The notes below the pieces were generated by a model. It worked only from the letters and a program-made list of their open reading frames with translations, was not told the origin of the DNA and did no database searches. A stretch of 64,000 nt of DNA from Euryodendron excelsum. Its lineage: Eukaryota; Streptophyta; Magnoliopsida; Ericales; Pentaphylacaceae. Made by a program: the position numbers and the translations under genes. Where the stretch lies: assembly GCA_033060915.1 (NCBI GenBank), contig CM065397.1, positions 30,837,501-30,901,500 of the forward strand, given 5' to 3'. This document shows, piece after piece, positions 1 to 10,920 of the stretch. The first letter of the stretch is position 1. Each line of letters starts with the position of its first letter.

Positions 1-535
1 TTAGAATCTTCCTCGCCTGCTCATTGTTAGGATGCACCTTTTCAAGAGATTTTAAGCCATTAACAATATCAGTGAACCTTGTAAACATTTCGGTGATAGA
101 CTTATTAGGTTTCATTTTAAACAATTCATAACTATGTACCAAAATATTAATTTTAAATTTCTTAACTTGATTGGTACCTTCATGTGTAACCTCTAGTCTA
201 TCTCATATTTCTTTAGCTGATTCACACGTAAAAATGTGATTAAATTCATTGTGATCAAGTGCACAATATAGAATATTCATAGCTTTGGCAATGGATTGCA
301 GCATTTTTAAATCACCTTCATCCCATTCTGATTCAGGTTTAGGGATATCTATTCTATTTACTCTGGTCGTAGGAGTTTTGGGACCATTTACTATAAGTCT
401 CTATAATTCATAATCTATCGATTGAATATAGATTCTCTTTCTATTTTTCCAACAATTGTAATTAGTGCTATTGAACATAGGTGGTCTGCTCGTGAATTGA
501 CCCTCACTGAGAGAGCTTCCTAAATTGGTTGTCAT
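1..535 (-). pseudogene. Ty1/copia gag fragment, broken, runs off left edge
   Basis: Read on the minus strand from an ATG at 535-533, this is one continuous frame of about 178 codons up to the window edge. It resembles the Gag N-terminal region of plant Ty1/copia retrotransposons (UBN2-type gag): an early segment rich in Asn, Tyr and Trp, then a region like the conserved LLxxW/EIWDRL-type blocks. It lies just downstream of a tRNA-Met primer-binding site and LTR (592-2284), as expected for the 5' end of an element. Two in-frame stops interrupt it. Both fall where Trp is expected in this family (TAG for TGG and TGA for TGG), so they look like simple G-to-A decay. The protease, integrase and RT regions would lie left of the window. 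Not functional. Confidence 0.8.
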
Positions 536-577
536 GGATCTATTCCTAGGATGTTAAGCCTAAAAACAGGAATATAT

Positions 578-589
578 GCTCTGATACCA
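578..589 (-). other. Primer-binding site of the copia element (tRNA-iMet type)
   Basis: The minus strand reads TGGTATCAGAGC, the standard primer-binding site complementary to the 3' end of initiator tRNA-Met used by many plant copia elements. It lies two bases inside the LTR edge at 592 and 43 bp upstream of the gag ATG on the minus strand. Confidence 0.85.
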
Positions 590-591
590 AT

Positions 592-2284
592 TGTTGGCCC
601 AAAAGGCAACCTAAGAGGGGGGTGAATTGGGTTTTTCAAAAATTAATGGCAATTAAAATTAATCTAATAGAACAAAGATCAATATATATAATGCAATGTA
701 ATCAAAATAGAAGTGAAAATAGAGCAATAGAAAGCACACAAAAAATTACCAAGGTTCAACCATAATTCGTGGTCTACGTCCTCACCCCAAGATCCCCTTG
801 AAGTCTTCCTCCACTATGCAATATTCAATTACAAATTGGATGCTGATTTACCAAGTGCTCAACTCACTTTTACAAAAGAACTTCTTCACAAGTTCTTCCA
901 ACTACCAAGTGGAAGATTCACTCCAACTTATAAGAGTTTTACTTCTACAAGAGAACTCTCAAACTCTCACTTACAGATGTATAAAGTTATACAAAAGAAT
1001 TACAAACTATCTATCAAGAGTGGGTAGAACAATAAAAGCTCACTTAATAAAGATAAGAAGAATATACAGATTTTTTAGTTTGATCAGTTGGTGGTACTTG
1101 TTTTTCTTGTATCTCTTGTATATAAATGTAGTTGGAAGCTTGTATATAAACTCATGTATCGATTTCGTCTGTCGGAGGTTGTTGGGGCTTATTTCATGCA
1201 AGTCCAGTCCATTATAATGTTAGAAAAACTAGCCGTTATTCTCCAGATATTGACACTAGACTTAATGTGTCGACACATCTGGTCTGCATTTTCCAAATGT
1301 TGTCCACTATCTCCATGTGTCGACATGTTGATTATTCTGTCTTCAAACTCTTGGCTTTTGTCTCTATGTGTCGACTCTTCATTTCATGTGTCGACACATT
1401 GCCTAGAAATCTTCATTCTGTCTTCCAATGATCAAGTTCAACTTCAGCAATATTATAAGATCTTAAAGAAGTCTTCTTTTTGGGGTATAATGATTAATCA
1501 AAGTCTTCAATTCACCAAAGTTATCCTCTATTCAATTTGGATTGAATCTATTATTTGATAATCATCTTTTCTTGACTTCCAAACTATCAGGACTTCATTC
1601 TATCAATTCTGATCTCTTCTTCTTTGTTGCCAAGCTTTCTCTTTCATGTAGTGCTTCAAGATGCCTCATTGCCAACCTCTTCTCTCTGCTTCTAAATAAT
1701 ATTTCTTCTTTAGGATCACTTCAATTGGACTTATATAAGCTTGATGAAGTCTACTCTTGAACACTTTCATTTTCTCAACGTACATATCATCTTCATTGAT
1801 TCACTACATCCCAGATGAACTCTTTACTTAGATTCTTTGTAGAGATTATGCAATTTCGATGAATTCACTTCTCAACCATCTTCAATCTCTTCACAATCAA
1901 ATCATCTTCAATTGATCTTTGTATATTTTGATAAAGTCTTTATTTGAACACCTTCAATCTTTTCGAGTGCAAGTCAACTTCATTGAGTCTATGTATACTT
2001 GATGAAATCTTTATTTAAACACCTTCAATCTCTTCAAATACAAGTTATTTGTTTGAAGTAGAAATAGGTGTCATTGCTCTGTTTGGTTTATTGCATAACT
2101 CTTAGAGTGCATTGCTTGATCCTAACTTGTTATGCATCTACTCTGACATGCATTGGACTTTAAGTTGAACTTTAAGTCTAAATTATAAACTTTATTAATC
2201 TACATACTAAGCAAATGTATTAGTAAAATAACACAAGGTTTAGTTATCATCAAAATCAACATGGGGATCAAGCTTCAGTCAACA
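592..2284 (-). repeat. 5' LTR of the minus-strand Ty1/copia element
   Basis: The inner edge is set by the primer-binding site: on the plus strand the LTR opens with TGTTGGCCC at 592. The outer edge is less certain. On the minus strand a TG start is seen at 2284 (TGTTGACTG), giving about 1.7 kb; another CAACA at 2257-2261 is possible. Minus-strand TATA-like TTTATATA sequences lie near 1117-1150. The second LTR is outside the window, so the boundaries cannot be tested by comparing the two LTRs. Confidence 0.65.
1265..1399 (-). promoter_or_regulatory. Cluster of GTCGAC palindromes in the copia LTR promoter
   Basis: Four copies of a palindromic motif occur in 135 bp. ATGTGTCGACACAT is a perfect 14-bp palindrome at 1265-1278 and again at 1386-1399; shorter forms lie at 1315-1326 and 1366-1376. 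In the transcribed (minus) direction the cluster lies about 110-250 bp upstream of the TATA-like sequences at 1117-1150. That position suggests an LTR enhancer; the function is inference. Confidence 0.55.
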
Positions 2285-3115
2285 GAACTGGGTAGAGTAT
2301 TGGACACTTACGAAAAGCAGGTCAACACTCTCTTTCAGTAGTTATCTCTTTAAAGCAAAGGTGAACCAATCCACTATAGGGCAACAAAACCCTAACAGTG
2401 GCCTTATAGAGGACCTTGCTATCATTTCAAAACCCTAAGAGTGGCTGCATCATTACTTCCGAACTGAGAGGTTGCCTCAATAATTAAAGGAAAGCTGCCT
2501 TTTAGTAACTAAACAAGTCAGGCAGTGCCAGGTAGAGCACGGACTACGAAGAGGTGCCTGATGACAAGCCACGATCATATCACAAAGTGACATGCAGGTA
2601 TAGCTCTTGTCCCCCAAGCTCGGAGAAACAGGGCGCAAGGGCCAAGGGCAATTGTGGGCCAAATAAATTAGAAAGCCTAGAGAATATAGTATGCCAGGCC
2701 CGATCTAAAGAAGATGGACCTGACAAGCTGAATGGAGCCCAAAGGGTTTAACAGACAGGTTCAATGGGCAAGGGTCCCAAGCCGACCTCGACTAGGACAC
2801 TTAAAGATTGGTCTAAATCCATCTAAAGCTGACCCCAAAAATAATTGACTCCTAGAAAGAAAATGAATACCATTCCTAGAAGAGTATTCATTCATAGACT
2901 ATAAATATACCATGCCACTAAGAAGCAAGGTACGTTCACTCGAGCTAGTGCATAATGCTTTTGTTCAATTCATTGAGATTAAACTTGCCTAATTTAATCA
3001 TCGGAGTGCCATCAACCCAAGAGGTCGAGGCATTCTCATTCTTCATGTTCTTTTAGATTACTTGGAGCTCGTCAAGTTGGTTCACAGAGCGGATTAGGTC
3101 TTTCCAAAAATCTCA
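2285..3115 (+). repeat. LTR-like fragment with TATA box
   Basis: No gene is visible. The stretch is less AT-rich than its neighbours, has a TATAAATA at 2900-2907 and is followed by text typical of the R/U5 part of plant gypsy LTRs (a segment around 2985-3040 containing CATCGGAGTGCC). It is probably a fragment of an LTR unrelated to the long LTR family. No terminal repeats or target duplication were identified. The reading frames in it are short and have no recognisable similarity. Confidence 0.4.
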
Positions 3116-3119
3116 CTTA

Positions 3120-5580
3120 CAATTACAATTTCACTCCAGGTACAATTAAAAAACCCTAGTTTCTTTCTCTAGGTTCAATTCCAAAAACCTTAGTTTCTCT
3201 CTCTAGGTTGAATTCCAAATCCCTATTTCTCTTACTAGGTTTTCCAAAACCACTGGGTTCCAAGACCTTTGTTTAAAACCACTTTCCAAAACCTCTCGGT
3301 TTCCCAACACCTAGTTCAAAATCACTTTCCAAAAAACTACTAGGTTTCCCAAAACCCTAGTTCAACGTCACTCTCCAAAAACCACTAGGTTTCCTTAAGG
3401 TCCTAGTTCAAAACCACTTTTACAAAAATCCTAAATCAAATTACCTCTAGTTAGTAAACCCTAGGTCATCCTAACTCTTGTTGGTAAATCATAGGTCAAC
3501 TTAACCCTTGTTAAAAAATCCTAGTCTATCTAACCTTAGCTAGTATGATCACTCAATCTTTGTAACTAAACCCTAAGTCATTAATACTAAGTTCCCTAGA
3601 ATTTGATTTCAAATCCAAGTAATTTCCAAACTTGTTTTTTAAAAACTCTTACTCTTTAAAGTATTCCATTCCAAAATTATTTTGATAAAATTTCCCTACT
3701 AAACTTTTTCTCCAGCTCTTTTCAACAATTCTCTTGAATTGTGCTTCAAGTTATTTCCTAGAAGTTCCCTTGAAATTGTCTCAAGAAACTTGTTATAAAC
3801 TTTACATTATCAAAAGTTATTTTAACAAATGTTTTCTAAACTCACACACTAAGGATAATCATAATCATTTCATGATTAGGGTTTTCTAAAAAAGTTAAAT
3901 ATCAAATGAAACCTTCATGTTCATATTTATGTTCCATACATAAATATTTTCAAAACCTTTTTCTAAAAAATGGTTTTCTAAATTCACATTCTTAGAACAA
4001 TATTAATCTTTCCATGATTAGGGTTTTCAAAGAGAAGTGAGATAATGATATTGATCTCCATGGTCCAAACTAGGGTTTCTTAACCCTAATGTTTTCAAAA
4101 ATACAAAAAGAAGTTTTTAGCCCTTTTTGACAAGTATTTTCTTAAAATCATAACCCTAAGAGAGATTAGTCTATTCTACGATTAATTTCTTAATGGTGAT
4201 AAAACATTTAAACAAGCCTTTTACAAAGCATAGAAAATGGTTTCCAAAATTTTTCAAGATAAGGCTTCAAAGGTTCTAACTCTATTCCATTTAAAAAGCT
4301 ATCCATAAAAAATAAAAAAAAAATCCCCAATCAAGATTTCAAAAACATTTCCAAAAACTCATTTGAGTTCATCTAAAAAGATTTCAAAACACACTTGAGT
4401 TAATTTTTAAAATCATTTCACAACTCTCTTGAGACCATTTCAAAAATATTTTCAAAACTCTCTTGAGTTCATTTTTAAAAACATTCAAAGACTCTTGAAT
4501 TTATTTCACAAAATTTCAAAACTCTCTTGAGTTCATTTTAAAAAATATTCCAAGACTTTCTCAAGTTAATTTCAAAGACATTTTCAAACTCTCTTGAATT
4601 CATTTCAAAAACATTTCTAAACTCTCTTGAGTTCATTTTGAAAAACCATTCCAAAACTCTCTCAAGTTCATTTAAAAATCAAGTGCAAACTCTCTTAAGT
4701 TCATTTTTAAAAACATTCCAAAACTCTCTCGAGTTCATCTTAAGTTCATTTTTTAAAAGCATTCTAAAACTCTCACGAGCTCATTTTGAAATCAAGTCAA
4801 TACTCTTGAGTTCATTTTGAAAACATTTCCAAACTCTCTTAAGTTCATTTTTAAAATTATTCCAAAACTCTCTCCAGTTCATTTCAAAGCCAAGTCAAAA
4901 AAACTCTATCGAATTAATTTTCAAATACATTACAAACTCTCTTGAGTTGTTCCAAAGCTATCCAAAAAATCTCTCAGGTTTATTTTTCACTTGTGCACTT
5001 GCACTAACTACGATTAACTTGATTTTTGCTAAATTAGATATGTAGGTAACTTAGGAAAACCTAAGTGCGATCATCCCGTGCTTCAAATGGATGCTTTCTT
5101 AAAAAATTTCTTTTTCATCAAATTCCTTTTTGAAAATTCTATTTAAACTTTTAGTTTTCAAATATATTTTCAAAATGTTTTCAAAGACATATATCATGCT
5201 TCATTCATCCATCCCTAAAGTGATGAGAATTTTTTAAAAAAAGAATACAATAGTGGATATTAATAACTAGAGATTCATGAGTAGATTAAGAGTGTAGAGA
5301 CATGTAGGTACTGAATTTAATCAGGCGGGGTAGCGTGGTGATCTTTTGAAACATTCCCTACATGTAACCAACTCCTGAACTATAGATTTATAAAATGGAG
5401 ACCAATCCAACGTCATGTTTTCAAAAGGGCTTTAAGACCTTTTTCAAAAGCTGGCTGAAAAACTTGTTTCTAAATTTTAAAATATTTTTGAAAAACCTAA
5501 GTTTGATCTTTGGAATATGCTTATCTTAAGTGACCTAACACATCTTTAATTATGTTAGGTGGCGACTCCAAACATAAGAT
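3120..5580 (+). repeat. Partial long LTR, copy F (downstream half)
   Basis: This is the downstream part of the long LTR family seen intact at 6141-11436. It carries the same G-poor text of repeated CCAAAACCCTAG and TTTCAAAA(C/T)TCTCTTGAG phrases, the conserved block around 5010-5400 (TACGTAGG-like site, then ACATGTAGGTACTGAA and CCCTACATGTAACC), and the late block GTTAGGTGGCGACTCC near 5560. The terminal GGGGCGCGACA is missing, so the copy is cut at both ends. No protein-coding signal. Confidence 0.6.
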
Positions 5581-6135
5581 TGCCGATAATATATATATAT
5601 ATTCTCGACACTGTGATGTCTTTAATTGTTTTCTCTGGAATCAACGAGATATCTGAAAAATGAATAAGATGCTGAGAAAAAGTACTTTATATGAAACGAG
5701 TGGTGGTATGCACACTTACAGGAAAAGTGAGGCATTGTCAATTATGAAATAAAGAAAGACAAAATAAGGACAAGGAGCAAGAGAAAAAAACATTATTTAT
5801 AACACGTGGTGGTATGCACACTTACATGCAAAGTGAGGAATTGTCAATTAAGAGATAAGAGACGGAGAAAGAGAAACAAAAATAATAAAAAATGACAAAA
5901 AGAGTAAGAGAAAGAGCATTAAACAAAGGCCTTGTGGGTGCATACTTATATTCAAAATGGATAGTGCATTGGTTAGATAGCAGAATACAACAGTGAGAGA
6001 ATGGTAAAGGGACAGAGAAAAGCTGTAGATGTGTATAATAAGGGGTGTTTTAGAACCTTAATTTTGTAACAGGTGTGTGTTTTTTTTTCAAAATTTTTAG
6101 TTTGAATTATGAAATACATTTTAGAAAACCATGAT
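5581..6135 (+). repeat. Spacer with three diverged ~105-bp repeats
   Basis: No gene. A phrase containing GGTGGTATGCACACTTACA recurs near 5702 and 5808, with a weaker third copy near 5935, each followed by purine-rich text. This may be debris of another element. It forms the left flank of solo LTR A. Confidence 0.4.
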
Positions 6136-6383
6136 CAGAATGTAAACACCCCATTTTTGACCGCTCGGCAGTCTACACTCCGTCCAGACTTGTTTTCAAG
6201 TCATTTTGGGCATATTCCTATTGAATCCAATTCCCTAGGTCTAAATTCCACCTTTCCATCGCTTCGCGGGCCTGTCAGGCCCAAATAGAGGCAAAATGAC
6301 CAAAACGACCTTAGGGGCATTGTCCTTTCTTATTTCAATTCCAGTCCCCCTCTCGAGACAGTTTATTCCTCGGGACGGTCCGA

Positions 6384-7150
6384 GTAGCAAAACTACTCAC
6401 AAAACCGTCGGAGTGGCGGAAACACTCACAAAACCGTCAGAGTGGCGGAAACACTCACAAAACCGTTAGGGTGGCGGAAACACTCACAAAACCGTTAGAG
6501 TGGCGGAAACACTCACAAAACCGTTAGAATGGCGGAAACACTCAAAACCCAGGCACGTCTCTTCGAAGTCGGTAAGACCCCTTTCCAATCCCTCTCTCGA
6601 GACAGTTTATTCCTCGAGACGGTTCCAATCCAGGCACGTCTCTTCGGAGACGATAAGACCCCTTTCCAATCCCTCTCTCGAGACAGTTTATTCCTCGAGA
6701 CGGTCCGAGTAGCAAAACTACTCACACAACCGTTAGAGTAACGGAAATACTCCACAGTTAGAGTAGCGGAAATATTCCACCGTTAGAGTAGCGAAAATAC
6801 TCATAGACCCGTTAGAGTAGCGGAAATACTCACAGAGCCGTCCGAGTAGCGGAAATACTCAACCGTCCGAGTAGCGGAAATACTCAACCGTTAGAGTAGC
6901 GGAAATACTCACAGAACCGTTAGAGTAGCGAAAATACTCATAGACCCGTTAGAGTAGCGGAAATACTCATAAGAACCGTTAGAGTAGCGAAAATACTCAC
7001 AGAACCGTTAGAGTAGCGGAAGTACTCACAGAACCGTTAGAGTAGCGGAAATACTCACAGAACCGTCAGAGTAGCGGAAGTACTCTCAAATCGTCAACCT
7101 CGTCCGAGTAGCGGAAATACTCAACCCCGTCCAAGTGGTGGAAACACTCA
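6384..7150 (+). repeat. Tandem array of ~29-bp hairpin units in LTR A
   Basis: About twenty units of roughly 29 bp. Each has a short inverted repeat around a purine-rich loop followed by a spacer such as CACAGAACCGTTA. Early units read GAGTG-GCGGAAA-CACTC, later ones GAGTA-GCGGAAA-TACTC, and two read GAGTAG-CAAAA-CTACTC. Both arms change together, so pairing is kept. A separate repeated segment containing CTCTCGAGACAGTTTATTCC interrupts the array between about 6580 and 6700. Diverged versions occur in LTR B (11960-12350) and LTR D (31910-31980). Confidence 0.8.
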
Positions 7151-7219
7151 AAACCTAGGTCAACACCCATGTCTGTTAGCTCACTTCGGTGAAAAATGAC
7201 CAAATTACCCTTTGGACCT

Positions 7220-7720
7220 TTTCCGGTCAAGATGACCATTTTGCCCCTAGGCATCCGAACACCCCGGGAACCACACCGGCTCTGGGTATCAAATCGGTAA
7301 CCTTCTGAGAATACTTTTTATAGTATTCTCAACCTTCCCTTCTCTTTCCGGATCATTCCGAGTCAGTTCCGGCAAACCCGGTACAAAATGACCATTTTGC
7401 CCCTGGTGGGCCGGTCTCCATTTCCGATCACACCGGCTCTGGGTATTAAACCGGTAATGTCCCGAGAATACTTTTTATAGTGTTCTCGACCTTCCGTTAC
7501 CTTTCCGGACCATTCCGAGTCAGTTCCGGCAAACCCGGTACAAAATGACCGTTTTGCCCCTGGTGGGCCGGTCCCCATTTCCAACCACGCCAGCCCTGGG
7601 AAACAAACCGGCAACCTCTGGGAACGTTCTAAATAATGTTTCCAGAACCCAAGTCTTCTTCCGGGACAGTTTGAGTCTGTCCCGGCAGTTTTCCGGTTCG
7701 ATTGACCGTTTTGCCCCTAA
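7220..7720 (+). repeat. ~160-bp tandem repeats with AAAATGACCATTTT core
   Basis: Three units are visible. Each begins with an AAAATGACCATTTTGCCCCT-type segment (near 7229, 7385 and 7543) and continues through GGTCTCC/CCGGCTCTGGG and TTCCGGACCATTCC phrases. The core is itself an inverted repeat (AAAATG, two bases, CATTTT). The same core recurs throughout this LTR family, for example near 12536, 12908, 20033, 31575 and 35085. Reading frames crossing this stretch are by-products of the repeats. Confidence 0.7.
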
Positions 7721-7910
7721 AGGCTCGGTCAACCTTTCCGACACATCCAATCCTCACTTTTCAAGTCAAATACCTCCAGAACATTATTTTAAGTGTTCCT
7801 GCTCCTTTCCGACCTTCCGGGTCACTCCCGGCTCCTTCAAATCATTCCCGGACTCTCCGGAGTCACTCCTAGTGAAGCCAGGCTAAAATTTACATGGTAG
7901 TCACTAGTAC

Positions 7911-8033
7911 AGGCGCCCAAATCTAGTCAAAGATACGTTGCTTGCCGACCTTAATTGTTTCTTAAATGGCTGGCGCCACTACTAGTGGCGCCAGTGTAAA
8001 TTTTGCCCTAGCGCCACTGCAACAGGCGCCAGG
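7911..8033 (+). promoter_or_regulatory. GGCGCC palindrome cluster upstream of LTR A TATA box
   Basis: Five GGCGCC-like sites lie in about 120 bp. The central pair forms an inverted repeat at 7970-7994 with arms CTGGCGCCACT and AGTGGCGCCAG around three bases. The cluster ends about 15-20 bp before the TATA box at 8047. It occupies the same place as the GGTGCACC-type cluster of LTR E. Likely a promoter element; the binding factor is unknown. Confidence 0.55.
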
Positions 8034-8046
8034 CTTGTCCAGCTTC

Positions 8047-8054
8047 TATATATA
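8047..8054 (+). promoter_or_regulatory. Putative TATA box of LTR A
   Basis: TATATATA lies about 1.9 kb from the LTR start and just after the palindromic cluster. Copies C, D and E have TATAAATA or its complement at the matching place, which supports this as the LTR core promoter. Confidence 0.55.
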
Positions 8055-8639
8055 CAGAGCCTCGTTCAACATGAAAGGGGTCTGCAAACTTAACCTAAGA
8101 ATCTCATATTTCGATATACAGAGCTCGAGCACCTCCAAAACCCTAGCCTCCCTAGGTTTTCACAAACCCTAGCCTCCTATACACTCATACACTCCTCCAT
8201 ACACTCATACCCTAACCTTCAACCATCCTTGGAAGACTTGAAGAGCAGCCATCCAAAGCTTGAAGACAACCCTTGAAGACTGAAGGGTGAAGATCAAGAC
8301 CGAAGACCGAAGACCGAAGATTACACGGCGCACAAATTAAAAAAGATACAAGGTAGGTTTTCTCTTTAAATTTTCGCACTCCCCCCCTCTCTCTTCTCTC
8401 TCCAACCCACTTGGGTTTTCTCTATTTTAATCCCCCATCTCTTTCCCGCCCTTTCTTTGCATGCTTAAAACAAGGGGATTCCCGATCCATGTGTAGGATT
8501 GGACTATGGGAGAGTCACCATGTCGGGGGCTTTCTTCTAGTCTAATCAAAGACCACGTGGGTCCGACCCCCTTGATTATGTGGTGAAGCCTTAACCTTGT
8601 ATGTTCACGACCCCAAATTGCATTGTGCATATCATAATC

Positions 8640-10920
8640 TTGCATCTTTCAAAACTCGTTTTCAAAACTGTTTTCAAACTTGTTTTTCAAAATTGCATCA
8701 AAATCTCTTTTTCAAAAACTTGTTTTCAAAACCGCAATTCTAAGGTGATTCTAGCCTTTCCATGGCTAGAGTTGCTTTAGGAAAGTGTTATATTAAAAGT
8801 GGCTTTTTGGTCTATATTTTCAAACCTTGTTTTCAAAACCACTTTCTTAAAGTGGTTCTAGCCCTCTTATGGCTAGAATCGCTTTAGGAAAGTGAGATGT
8901 TTTTTATACTTTCCAAAAACTCTCTCTTCAAAAATCTCTTCCTAAAAATCTCTTTTTCAACATACTTTCCTAAAACTCTCCTCTCCAAAATTGTTTTCAA
9001 AAACTCCCTTTCAAAATCCATTTTTCAAAATTCCCTTTTTCAACTCCTTTCCAAAAACTCCTTCTCTTTAAAATCTCTTTCCAAAAACACTCCCTAGGTT
9101 CACTTTCCTAAAAACTCTTTCCAAAAATCTCTCCTAAAAATCTTTCCAAAAACTCTTTTTTCTAAAATCTTCCTTCTAGAAATTCCCCTCTAGGTTTTCC
9201 TTCCAAGATCTTCGTTTCCAAAAACGTACTTTCTAAAAATCCCTTTTCCTTAGAGCCCAAGTCAAGCCCTAGAACCCACAATTAGGAAACCCTAAATTTT
9301 CTTCCCAAAAACATAATGTTCAAACTTTGCCCCAAACCTAGGTTTCTAAAACCTCTTGTTTTCACATCAAAATTATACATGTTTTCAAAGCCTCTTTTTA
9401 CGTCAAAACTACAAGTTTTCAAAATTAGGGTTTCTAGAATCTCCTTTCCAAATCCTTACCAAATCCTATCTTCCCTTTAGGAAACCAAATCAAATCCCCC
9501 CGTTTAGGAAACTAGATCCCATCCTCCGTTTTTTGAAACAAAATCCAACCTTTCTCTTTTAGAAGCAAAATCCAATCCCTTCTTAATCCAAACATTTCCC
9601 AATTCAATACCTTCCTAAACCATAAGTTTCCTAAACCTAAACTTCAAATCTTTCCTTAAGTTTCAAAATCCAAATCTTTCCTAAATTCGAATCCTTCCTA
9701 AACTTCTACTTTCCTAAATCTTAAGTTTCCTAAACTTGAACATAAAAATCTTTCCTAAATTCTAAAACTCAACTTTCAAATCTTTCCTAATTCAACCCTT
9801 TCCTAATTCAACCCCCTTTCCAAATCTTAACTTTCTAAATTCAAGCTTTTTTAAACCTTTCCTAAATTCAAACCTTTCTTAATTTCAAGATTTTCTAAAA
9901 CTCTAAAATTTTCTAAAATCTTAAATCTTTCTAAACCCAAAACTTTCTAAATCCTAAACTTTCTAAATTTCAAATCTTTCTAAATTCTAAACTTTCTAAA
10001 TTTGAAACCTTCTTAAGTTAAATATTTCTAAACCTAAAAAACTTTCTAAACTCTAAACTTTCTTAAACTTCAAATCTTTCCAAATCTAAGACTTTTTGAA
10101 ACTCAAAACTTTCTTAATTTAAGACTTTCTTAAGTTGAAACTTTCTTAATTCAAACATTTCCTAAATTGAAAACTTTCCTTTTTCAAACCTTTCCTAAAA
10201 CGAAACTTTCCTACTTTCAAAACTTCCCTATTTCAAAACTTTCCTAATTTCAAAACTTTCCTGAAATGAAAACTTTCCTAATTTCGAAACCTTCCAAAAA
10301 TGACACTTTCCTAAATCGAACATTTCCTAATTCAAACATTTCCTAAATCCAACCTTTCCTAATCTCCTAAACCTTCCAAGTCGAGTCAAGCTTTTCCTAA
10401 GTCTAGGTTTCCTAAACCTCCATCTCTCCAAAACCAAGTCTTTCCAAAATCAATCTTTTCAAATCAAAGTCCAATCTTTCCAATTTCAATTTCCAATCTC
10501 CTTTTCTAATCTCAAGTCAAATTCAATTTTCAATTCAATCTCTCAATCTTCCAATCCAATCTCTCTCTTCAAATCCACTCTTCTATTTTCAATCGGACTC
10601 CGGTCCGAACTACGACTGACCTGATTCCCCCAAAGGGATACGTAGGCAACCTTCATAGGTGCGGTCACAATATGTTTCAAACTTTCAATTCCACCCTCAT
10701 GGGTGCGGTTTCCAAAATCTTTTCAAATCTCAAATTCCAATCTATTTTCAAAATTTCAAAATTTCTATTTTCAAATTTCTACTTTCAATTTTCAAACTTT
10801 TCAATTTCAATTCTATTTCTTCAAATCTATTTTCAAATCAAATCAATTTATTTTCAAATCAATTTCTATTTTCCAATTCTCTCATCTTACACTTGCATAT
10901 CATGCATCATGTTAGTTTTT
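8640..10920 (+). repeat. G-poor low-complexity tract of LTR A
   Basis: More than 2 kb in which the plus strand is almost all T, C and A, in drifting phrases such as TTTCCTAAATTC and AAACTTTC. The matching parts of copies B, C and F show the same strand bias. Copy E shows it on the opposite strand, because it is inverted. The bias therefore follows the element's orientation. It lies downstream of the TATA box, so it would be in the transcript. No convincing protein is encoded; short frames rich in Phe, Ser, Lys and Leu are composition artefacts. Confidence 0.7.

Noticed and set aside
798..1760. Overlapping frames of 63-156 codons in the copia LTR
   Set aside because: They lie in LTR promoter sequence, overlap in several frames and show no family motif; chance frames.
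6384..7150. CRISPR-like array of regular ~29-bp units
   Set aside because: Units vary, have no unique spacers, and the context is a plant LTR; this is a tandem repeat.
6500..7886. Open frames of 60-113 codons on both strands
   Set aside because: They arise from the tandem repeats of LTR A; the same repeat is open on both strands and the peptides are repeat-derived.
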